From the NCBI GenBank assembly GCA_031254955.1, contig JAIRTK010000276.1, positions 1 to 5,376 on the forward strand: 5,376 bases of DNA. Reading direction: 5' to 3'. The notes beneath the pieces were generated by a model that worked only from the letters and a program-made list of their open reading frames with translations, did no database searches and was not told where the DNA came from. Position 1 is the first letter of the stretch. The number at the start of each line of letters is the position of its first letter. The translations under genes were made by a program, and so were the position numbers. Origin of the DNA: Opitutaceae bacterium. Its GTDB lineage: Bacteria > Verrucomicrobiota > Verrucomicrobiia > Opitutales > Opitutaceae. Positions 1 to 5,341 of the stretch are shown piece by piece.

Positions 1-523
1 TGGGTTGGGTTGTGTTTGGGGTGTTGGTTGAGGTGGTCTGGGGTTCGTTGGGGTTTTTTGGGGTGGATGTGGTGGGGTTGGGGGCGGGTTTTGATGGATC
101 GGCGGCGGCTTCTGGGGGGGAGGCAGTGGTGGCGGGAGCGCCGGGGTTTGATGAGGCGGCGGCGAGGGCGCGACTCGCAAGGGCGACGGCAGCGGAAGCG
201 GCGGCGGTGGGGGGGATGCTTGATGGGGAGGTGGCTGCGGCGGCGGAAGCGATGGCGGCGTCGGCGGCGCCATGCGTGTCCGCGCGCGGGTGCGCGAGCG
301 GCGGCGGGGACGCTGTCGCGTCGGAGATGGAGAACAGGCGGGCGCTCAGCGTGGCGTTTCCGTCGATGGGCATCCATTGTTCGCTTTCGGCCTCGTAATA
401 AAGCAGGTCATGGGCGAGTTGTCCGTGGGCCGCGAGCCGGGCGAGTTGATCGAATGTAAACGGGCCGTGCGCCTCGTCGTCGGAGGCGGAGCGGATGTAA
501 AATTCGTGCTGGGTGGCGGACAT
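1..523 (-). CDS. GYF_2 (DUF4339-like) domain protein, partial, 3' end beyond the left edge
   Basis: Reading the minus strand from an ATG at 523-521 gives 174 uninterrupted codons to the window edge. The protein starts MSATQHEFYIRSASDDEAHG. Residues about 7-58 look like a GYF_2 domain: an aromatic start (F8, Y9), the G20-P21-F22 turn, a following helix (FDQLARLAAHGQL), then Y42/Y43 and W50-M51-P52. From about residue 61 the chain is low complexity, rich in Ala, Pro, Ser and Thr, and becomes Pro/Asn/Thr-rich near the edge, which suggests a disordered linker. GYF-type domains bind proline-rich peptides in other proteins, and bacterial GYF_2 proteins often carry transmembrane segments after the linker. 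Any such part here would lie outside the window. The partner and role are unknown. No Shine-Dalgarno motif precedes the ATG. The domain call is by motif only; the open frame itself is clear. Confidence 0.8.
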   Translation of the reverse strand, partial: MSATQHEFYIRSASDDEAHGPFTFDQLARLAAHGQLAHDLLYYEAESEQWMPIDGNATLSARLFSISDATASPPPLAHPRADTHGAADAAIASAAAATSPSSIPPTAAASAAVALASRALAAASSNPGAPATTASPPEAAADPSKPAPNPTTSTPKNPNEPQTTSTNTPNTTQP

Positions 524-655
524 CGGGACGACTCAATTTGATGGCGGATGCGTCGGCGGCAAGTGCGTTGTGCCGATTTCAGCGCGCGCGGGAAGGGGCA
601 GGTGACGCGGCAGGGCAGGGCGGAATCCGTCCCCTGAAAAGCGCGTCTCTTCAAT

Positions 656-680
656 TCGTTCTCGTTCTCGTTTTCTCTTC
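656..680. repeat. TCGTTC hexamer repeat, left arm of a facing pair
   Basis: TCGTTC occurs at 656-661 and 662-667, then TCGTTT at 668-673, followed by TCTCTTC. The same hexamer lies in inverted orientation at 941-964. The two arms could pair over roughly 17-20 bases if the DNA or an RNA folded. Confidence 0.75.
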
Positions 681-782
681 TTTTCTGGACGGTTTGGGCC
701 GGAAGGGGATGGCCGTTTCGGGAAAACGGGAAAGGGAATGCAAGAGGAAGGCAATGCAAGCCAAGGCCACGCCCTCTTTTCG

Positions 783-883
783 CTTTCCTCTTTCCCTTTA
801 TCTTTATCTTCCCTCTTCCTCTTTCCCTTTATCTTTCTTCTTTCTCTTCCTCTTTCTCCTTTCTCCTTTCTTCCTTCTCCTCC
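783..883. repeat. Polypyrimidine tract with an internal 21-bp direct repeat
   Basis: Of 101 bases on the plus strand only three are purines (A at 800, 806 and 831), and 832-883 is an unbroken run of 52 pyrimidines. A 21-bp direct repeat containing CCTCTTTCCCTTTATCTT lies at 785-805 and 816-836, 31 bp apart. Two TTTCTCC units follow at 853-866. Homopurine-homopyrimidine DNA of this length can form triplex or other non-B structure under supercoiling. That is known for such tracts in general but not shown here. Confidence 0.8.
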
Positions 884-940
884 GGGCGGCGCCATTGGGG
901 AGGGAAGAGGAGGGGAGCGCGAAAACGGAAGAGAGAAAGA

Positions 941-964
941 GAACGAGAACGAGAACGAGAACGA
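941..964. repeat. Four GAACGA hexamers, right arm of a facing pair
   Basis: GAACGA is repeated four times without interruption and is preceded by the purine-only run GAGAGAAAGA at 931-940. It is the reverse complement of the TCGTTC units at 656-673. It ends 28 bases from the pyrF stop codon, so it would be in the 3' untranslated part of a pyrF transcript. Confidence 0.85.
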
Positions 965-992
965 TTGGAGGGGGGGGCGTGCGTGGGAAGAG

Positions 993-1715
993 CTACTGTG
1001 TCCCGCGCAAATCAGCCATGATCTTTGCCGCGGCCTCGGCGGGCGAGGGCGCCTTCAAGATGGGACGCCCGACGACGATGTAGCTCGATCCGGCGCGCGC
1101 GGCCTCGGCAGGCGTCATGACGCGTTTCTGGTCGTCGCCTCCGGCCTCGCCGGCGGGGCGAATGCCGGGAGTGACGAGGCGCACGCCGGACGGCAGCTCG
1201 CGGCGAAGCGCGGCGACTTCCAGCGGCGAACAGACCAGCCCGCGCAACCCCGCTTCGATGGCGAGACGGCCAAGCCGCGAGACTTGCTCCTCGGGCGCGG
1301 CGGCGACCCCGGTCTCGGCCAGCCCGGCGGCGTTCATTGAGGTGAGCACGGTGACGCCGAGCAGGAGCAGGCCGGGCTTCGCGGCGCGGCGGGTGGCGTC
1401 GGCGGCGGCCAGCATTTCCCGTCCGCCGCAGGCGTGCAGCGTAAGCATGCCGATGGGCAGCGAGGCGAGCGACTCGACGGCCTTGGCCACGGTGTTGGGG
1501 ATGTCGTGCAGCTTGAGGTCGAGGAAAATGTCAAACCCCTCGTCCGCGACGGCGCGCACATAATCGGGGCCGTGGGCGGTGAACATTTGCAGGCCGATTT
1601 TCACCCAGCGCAGCGAACCGCGCAACTGGCGGAGAATGGGCGCGGCTTCTTCGCGCGAGGGAACATCGAGGGCGAGGATCAAGTCGGTGGGCATGGCTAA
1701 CAAGTCGGTGGGCAT
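993..1715 (-). CDS. pyrF: Orotidine-5'-phosphate decarboxylase
   Basis: The enzyme converts OMP to UMP and CO2, the last step of de novo pyrimidine synthesis, in the cytoplasm. The 240-residue product has the short prokaryotic (type 1) architecture of one TIM barrel. Numbering from the inner start at 1694 (233 residues), visible motifs are LALDVPS (D10), WVKIGLQMF (K32), the catalytic block FLDLKLHDIPNTV (D59, K61, D64), LTLHACGG, GVTVLTSMN, LVTPGIRP, and YIVVGRP near the end, whose Arg contacts the substrate phosphate in the family. All Asp/Lys residues of the catalytic tetrad are present. The start is ambiguous: a 21-bp duplication gives two in-frame ATGs, at 1715 and 1694, each followed by MPTDL. 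I give the outer one; the inner fits the family equally well, sitting five residues before the first strand. Neither has a Shine-Dalgarno motif. The gene diverges from ispE across 112 bp. Confidence 0.96.
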   Translation of the reverse strand: MPTDLLAMPTDLILALDVPSREEAAPILRQLRGSLRWVKIGLQMFTAHGPDYVRAVADEGFDIFLDLKLHDIPNTVAKAVESLASLPIGMLTLHACGGREMLAAADATRRAAKPGLLLLGVTVLTSMNAAGLAETGVAAAPEEQVSRLGRLAIEAGLRGLVCSPLEVAALRRELPSGVRLVTPGIRPAGEAGGDDQKRVMTPAEAARAGSSYIVVGRPILKAPSPAEAAAKIMADLRGTQ

Positions 1716-1719
1716 GGCT
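1681..1719. repeat. 21-bp-period tandem duplication over the pyrF start
   Basis: AAGTCGGTGGGCATGGCT occurs at 1681-1698 and again at 1702-1719. The period is 21 bp, so the reading frame is kept. The duplication copies the ATG, the four bases before it (AGCC) and the next four codons, producing the N-terminus MPTDLLAMPTDLILALD. Confidence 0.95.
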
Positions 1720-1827
1720 TCAGCGCAACACGGGTTTTCGGGAGGACGGAAACGGCCACCAATCCGCCAGTTCCGGGCCGCCTTTCAAGCTTCAATTGCG
1801 CGGGCAAACCCGTTTTGATGGCGCGGC

Positions 1828-2889
1828 ATGGACGCCGTCACCGTCTTTTCCCCGGCCAAAATCAACCTCTTCCTCGCCATCACGGGACGGCGCGCGGATG
1901 GGTTTCACGAACTGGTGTCGGTGGCCGCCCCGCTGGAGTTTGGCGACCGGCTGCGCGTGGAGGCGACGGAACCGGGCGAGACCGGGCGCGGCGGCGGCGG
2001 CAGCGGCGATGGCGAAGGCGTTTTCTCGCTCGAATGCACGACGCCACGCACACCGGATGCCAGCTCGCCCAACTTGCCCAACGAAAAAATTCCCCCGCCC
2101 CCCATGCCCTCCCCGCCCCCCGGCGAGGCCAACCTGATACTGCGGGCCGCGCGCGCCTTTCGCGCCGCGTCGGGCTGGCGCGGCGGGGCGAAGTTTTTTT
2201 TGGAAAAACGCATCCCCGTCGGCGCGGGCCTCGGCGGCGGCAGCAGCAACGCCACCGCGACGCTGCGCGCGCTCAACCAGCTGGCCGCGCGCGCCGGACG
2301 CGGCAACCACCGCGCGCCACTCCCGGACGCGCGCCTCGCGGAACTTGCGGCGGCCCTCGGCTCGGACTGCGCGCTATTCCTGCACGACGCGCCAGTCGTG
2401 ATGCGCGGACGCGGCGAACAAATCGAACCACTCCCCGCCGAAACCGCGCAACGCCTGCGCGGACACCGCCTGCTCGTGTTCAAACCCGATGCAAGCGTCC
2501 CCACCGCCTGGGCCTACGCCCGCATGGCCACCCTGGCCACGCCACCACCGCCACCACCGGCGCCCCCGGTTTACCTGCCGCCGCCCGACGCGGAAGCCCG
2601 CCTGCGCCGATGGATGACCGCCCCCCCCGGCACGGCATTTTTCGGCCTCGACACCCTCCTGTTCAACAACATGCAACCAGCCGCCTTTGCCAAATTCATC
2701 GCCCTGCCCGTCCTCCTGGAAAAACTCCGCGACAACTTCCGCCTGCCAGTGATGATGAGCGGAAGCGGAAGCGCCTGCTTCGCGCTGCTACCGGACACCA
2801 CGGACGCCGCCACCCAAGCCGGCATCACCGGATGCATCCACGCCGCCTGGGGCCGGGAAACCTTCATCGTGGAAACGAAAATCCGCTGA
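1828..2889 (+). CDS. ispE: 4-diphosphocytidyl-2-C-methyl-D-erythritol kinase
   Basis: IspE is a GHMP-family kinase that uses ATP to phosphorylate the 2-hydroxyl of CDP-methylerythritol in the MEP pathway to isopentenyl diphosphate. The three GHMP motifs are present in order: SPAKINLFL at 8-16 (K11), PVGAGLGGGSSN at 130-141, the ATP-binding glycine loop, and MMSGSGSACF at 309-318. The catalytic Asp is probably D180 in LGSDCALFL. At 353 residues it is about 60-70 longer than typical IspE. The extra length sits in two low-complexity insertions: about 49-99 (Gly-rich, then Pro-rich, before NLILRAARAF) and about 238-253 (six prolines, then APPVYLPPP). Both fall between conserved blocks, so activity is probably kept. 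The ATG at 1828 leaves the usual few residues before PAKINL; an ATG at 1818 is in another frame. No Shine-Dalgarno motif is seen. pyrF diverges upstream and ptsI follows on the same strand after 138 bp. Confidence 0.95.
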   Translation: MDAVTVFSPAKINLFLAITGRRADGFHELVSVAAPLEFGDRLRVEATEPGETGRGGGGSGDGEGVFSLECTTPRTPDASSPNLPNEKIPPPPMPSPPPGEANLILRAARAFRAASGWRGGAKFFLEKRIPVGAGLGGGSSNATATLRALNQLAARAGRGNHRAPLPDARLAELAAALGSDCALFLHDAPVVMRGRGEQIEPLPAETAQRLRGHRLLVFKPDASVPTAWAYARMATLATPPPPPPAPPVYLPPPDAEARLRRWMTAPPGTAFFGLDTLLFNNMQPAAFAKFIALPVLLEKLRDNFRLPVMMSGSGSACFALLPDTTDAATQAGITGCIHAAWGRETFIVETKIR

Positions 2890-2907
2890 CCCCCAAAAAA
2901 CCCAAGA

Positions 2908-2938
2908 TTGACCGCCACGCCCCCGCTGTCGTTATGCT
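2908..2938 (+). promoter_or_regulatory. Possible sigma-70-type promoter for ptsI
   Basis: TTGACC at 2908-2913 matches the -35 consensus at five of six positions, and TATGCT at 2933-2938 matches the -10 at four of six. The spacer is 19 bp, longer than the preferred 17. It sits just after the ispE stop and would give a leader of about 80 bases before the ptsI ATG. This is a weak call from sequence only; read-through from ispE is an alternative. Confidence 0.3.
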
Positions 2939-2972
2939 GTGCGCCGCCGCCCTGCGCTGACTACGACCGGGC

Positions 2973-3006
2973 CACGCACACGCACACACGCACACACACG
3001 CGCACG
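2973..3006. repeat. 34-bp alternating CA/CG dinucleotide tract
   Basis: Seventeen consecutive CA or CG dinucleotides give strict pyrimidine-purine alternation over 34 bp, ending 21 bp before the ptsI start codon. Such alternation is the classic sequence type for left-handed Z-DNA under negative supercoiling and is also prone to slippage. The tract lies in the presumed ptsI leader. Confidence 0.85.
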
Positions 3007-3027
3007 CCGGACGGCACAACAACCTCC

Positions 3028-4794
3028 ATGCCAGCACCAGGAACCCAAAACGAAACCGTCATCCAAGGCATCGCCGCCTCCCAAGGCATCGCCTACGGAC
3101 AAGTGTTCCTCTATATAAAAAACGACGTTGAATTCCCCTCGTATCACATCGACGCCGGCAAACACACGGAAGAAATCGCGCGCCTCGAACAAGCCCTCCT
3201 CGTCACGCGCCAGCAAATCCAGAAAATCCAAGCCGAAGTGGAAAAAAACCTCGGCAACGAAGAAGCCCGCATCTTCGACGCCCACCTGCTCGTGCTGGAA
3301 GACCAAGCCCTCATCGCGGAAACAATCCGGGAACTAGAGCAAACCTCCAAAAACATCGAAGTCTGCTTCAACAACGTCTCGCAACGCTACATCAAAGCCT
3401 TTGCCGAAATCGACGACGAATACCTCCGCGAACGCGCCGGCGACATCCGCGACGTGGCCCAACGCGTCATCCAAAACCTCCTCGGCCAGACCGCCCAGAA
3501 CCTCGCCCGACTCGCCGGCAAACGCATCATCATCGCCAACGACATCACGCCATCCGACGCCGCCAGCATCGACCGCGGCCACGCCATCGCCATCGTCACC
3601 GACAGCGGCAGCAAAACCAGCCACGCCGTGATCGTCGCGCGCTCCATGCGCTGCCCCGCCATCGTCGGCCTGCGCGACCTCACCCGACACGTGCGGGACG
3701 GCGACTGGGTCCTCGTTGACGGCTACGACGGCTCCGTCATCCTCAACCCCACCGAACAGACCCTCTTCCGCTACGGAAAAATCCAGACCCAAAAACGCGG
3801 CATCGAACAACGCCTCCACGAAGCCAGCCGCCGCCCCTCCATCACGCTCGACGGCGTGGCCGTCCCCCTCCGCGCCAACATTGAAAAAGTGGACGAACTC
3901 CAACTCGTGAAAGACAACTGCGCCGAAGGCGTCGGCCTCTTCCGCTCGGAATTCCTCTACCTGCGCAACCACCACATCCCCTCCGAACAAGAACAATACC
4001 TCGCCTACAAAACCGCCGCCGAATCCCTGGCCGGCGCCCCCGTGACCATCCGCACCCTCGACCTCGGCGGCGACAAACCCCTCGCCGGCAACCCCGGCCT
4101 CTTCCCCCCCGAAGCGAACCCCTTCCTCGGCTTCCGCGCCATCCGCTTTTGCCTGGAACACACGGACCTCTTCAAAGAACAACTCCGCGCCATCCTGCGC
4201 GCCAGCGCGCACGGCAACGTGCTGCTCCTCTATCCGATGATCAGCGGCGCGGGCGAACTCGCGCGCGCCAACGCGATCCTCGACGAATGCCGCGCCGAAC
4301 TGCGCCGGGCCGGGACCCCCTTCGACGAAACCCTGCAAGTCGGCACGATGATCGAAATCCCCAGCGCCGCCGCGACCGCCGACCTCCTCGCGCGCCAGTC
4401 CGACTTCTTCAGCATCGGCACCAACGACCTCATCCAATACACCCTGGCCATCGACCGCGGCAACGACCGCATCGCGCACCTCTACGAACCCGCGCACCCC
4501 GCGATCCTGCGCGTCATCCGCAACGTCGTCACCGAAGCGCACCAACAAAAGCGCAAAGTCAGCGTATGCGGAGAAATGGCGAGCGACCCGGTGTATGCCG
4601 CGCTGCTGCTCGGGCTGGGCGTGGACGAACTGAGCATGACACCGCCGCTGATCGCCCCGGTGAAATATCTCGTGCGGGCCATGAAAATGACCGACGCGCG
4701 CGCGCTGGCCGCCAAGGCGCTGAAAATGGACTCCCCCGAAGAAATCCACGCAATGTGCGAAAACTTCGCCGCCGCGCGGATGGTCATGGACTGA
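3028..4794 (+). CDS. ptsI: Phosphoenolpyruvate-protein phosphotransferase (PTS enzyme I)
   Basis: Enzyme I takes phosphate from PEP onto a histidine and passes it to HPr, starting the phosphotransferase cascade in the cytoplasm. The 588-residue product has the normal length and domain order: an N-terminal HPr-binding helical region (about 10-140, partly coiled-coil-like), a swivelling phosphohistidine domain with GSKTSHAVIVARS (active H199), and the C-terminal PEP-binding barrel. Barrel landmarks are GLFRSEFLYL (R306), TIRTLDLGGDK (R342), MIEIPSAAA (E443, Mg ligand), SIGTNDLIQYTLAIDR (N466, D467) and VCGEMASDP (C514, the family's proton donor). All match E. coli enzyme I with a 10-12 residue offset. 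The ATG at 3028 was chosen because IQGIAASQGIAYG, the normal enzyme I start, follows at once; a TTG at 2908 would add a low-complexity His/Thr stretch read from the CA-rich tract. There is no Shine-Dalgarno motif. No HPr or enzyme II gene is visible, so the cascade may be sugar uptake or a regulatory PTS. Leu codons are mostly CTC until about 4560, then mostly CTG. Confidence 0.97.
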   Translation: MPAPGTQNETVIQGIAASQGIAYGQVFLYIKNDVEFPSYHIDAGKHTEEIARLEQALLVTRQQIQKIQAEVEKNLGNEEARIFDAHLLVLEDQALIAETIRELEQTSKNIEVCFNNVSQRYIKAFAEIDDEYLRERAGDIRDVAQRVIQNLLGQTAQNLARLAGKRIIIANDITPSDAASIDRGHAIAIVTDSGSKTSHAVIVARSMRCPAIVGLRDLTRHVRDGDWVLVDGYDGSVILNPTEQTLFRYGKIQTQKRGIEQRLHEASRRPSITLDGVAVPLRANIEKVDELQLVKDNCAEGVGLFRSEFLYLRNHHIPSEQEQYLAYKTAAESLAGAPVTIRTLDLGGDKPLAGNPGLFPPEANPFLGFRAIRFCLEHTDLFKEQLRAILRASAHGNVLLLYPMISGAGELARANAILDECRAELRRAGTPFDETLQVGTMIEIPSAAATADLLARQSDFFSIGTNDLIQYTLAIDRGNDRIAHLYEPAHPAILRVIRNVVTEAHQQKRKVSVCGEMASDPVYAALLLGLGVDELSMTPPLIAPVKYLVRAMKMTDARALAAKALKMDSPEEIHAMCENFAAARMVMD

Positions 4795-4886
4795 GCCGCC
4801 CTTCCCAAACCATTGAAGCCACCGCGCCCCCATGAAATTCCAAACGCCACCAACGCCCCGCCCCCACGCTTGAGAGGCACGGACAT

Positions 4887-4978
4887 TTTTCGCCACGAGA
4901 GATTGCATATTTTCGCCACGAGGGATTGCGTATTTTCGCCACGAGGGATTGCATGTTTTCGCTACGAGGGATTGCGTG
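4887..4978. repeat. Four tandem 23-bp repeats
   Basis: Units at 4887-4909, 4910-4932, 4933-4955 and 4956-4978 share the core TTTTCGCCACGAGGGATTGC, with one change in unit 1 (GAGAGATT) and one in unit 4 (GCTACG). The unit ends alternate: CATA, CGTA, CATG, CGTG. There are no spacers, so this is a direct tandem array and not a CRISPR array. It begins 92 bases after the ptsI stop codon. Confidence 0.95.
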
Positions 4979-5106
4979 ACACGGGCAACCCCGCCCATGT
5001 GCTTGCGAGCTGCGGCGCGGAGCGCCATCCATGACCAAGGCCCAGCCAGGCCCGAGGCCGCGCAGGCCCGTGATAATACCCTTAGCAGACAAAAAATCCC
5101 CCTCCA

Positions 5107-5173
5107 GGTAGGGCGAGGCATCCCGCCGAGCCGTGGGAAGCGCTCGCGGCTCGGCGGGACGCCTCGCTCTACC
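5107..5173. repeat. Long GC-rich palindrome with 27-bp arms, REP-like
   Basis: The arms 5107-5133 and 5147-5173 are reverse complements with two mismatches in 27 positions, around a 13-base loop (TGGGAAGCGCTCG). A transcript would fold into a very stable hairpin. The plus strand has no T-run after it. On the minus strand six T's (A's at 5091-5096) follow after a 10-base gap, too far for a standard intrinsic terminator. The size and GC-richness fit a REP or small MITE-like dispersed palindrome, but copy number cannot be judged from one window. Confidence 0.85.
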
Positions 5174-5291
5174 CTTAACGGCTTCCATAGTATGATTTCC
5201 ATTCGCAAAAGGTATCATCCCCTATCCCAGTGAACATGACCCTATAGACGCAGAGCCATGTAGGGGCTTCGCCAAGACGAGGGGAAATTAT

Positions 5292-5341
5292 TGAAAAGGG
5301 TGGAATTGGGGGGAATCGCTCTGAAAAGAGGAGAATTGGGG
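5292..5341. repeat. Diverged 20-bp direct repeat, 30-bp period
   Basis: The 20-bp segments at 5292-5311 and 5322-5341 match at 17 of 20 positions, both of the form TGAAAAG followed by G/A-rich bases and GAATTGGGG. A partial third copy, TGAAAAGGGT, begins at 5362. No coding or regulatory meaning is evident. Confidence 0.6.

Larger units (their letters stand above)
524..992. other. Non-coding gap between pyrF and the GYF_2 gene
   Basis: This 469-base stretch lies downstream of pyrF and upstream of the GYF_2 gene, both on the minus strand, so it should hold the pyrF transcript end and the GYF_2 promoter. Frames that are open here translate to runs such as Ser/Phe/Leu or Arg/Glu/Lys, as expected from pyrimidine- or purine-only DNA, and are not believable proteins. 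I see no hairpin with a T-run after the pyrF stop and no convincing -35/-10 pair for the GYF_2 gene. The main contents are the facing hexamer repeats and the polypyrimidine tract listed separately. There is also a short direct repeat, GAATGCAAG, at 737-745 with a near copy (CAATGCAAG) at 752-760. Confidence 0.7.

Noticed and set aside
538..1340. Open frames through the polypyrimidine tract
   Set aside because: They give Ser/Phe/Leu or Arg/Lys/Glu runs dictated by base composition and run antisense into pyrF.
1730..1813. Inverted 8-bp match ACGGGTTT/AAACCCGT between pyrF and ispE
   Set aside because: The arms are short and about 68 bases apart, which is expected by chance in GC-rich DNA; no operator or riboswitch form is recognisable.
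1815..2960. A 381-codon plus-strand frame overlapping ispE
   Set aside because: The translation is Arg/Pro/His-rich low complexity, as expected for an off-frame reading of GC-rich DNA. The ispE frame holds all the GHMP motifs.
2908..3027. A TTG start extending ptsI upstream by 40 codons
   Set aside because: The added residues are read from the CA-rich tract and have no likeness to enzyme I, whose normal N-terminus begins right after the ATG at 3028.
4887..4978. CRISPR array
   Set aside because: The 23-bp units abut directly with no unique spacers, and no cas genes are visible.
3334..5208. A 624-codon open frame on the minus strand, antisense to ptsI
   Set aside because: It is the mirror of a C-rich coding strand: its translation is dominated by Val, Asp, Gly, Ala and Glu with no recognisable domain, while the plus strand encodes a fully conserved enzyme I.
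4813..5233. Small plus-strand open frames after ptsI
   Set aside because: They are translations of the 23-bp tandem repeats and the palindrome, with no start signal and no domain.
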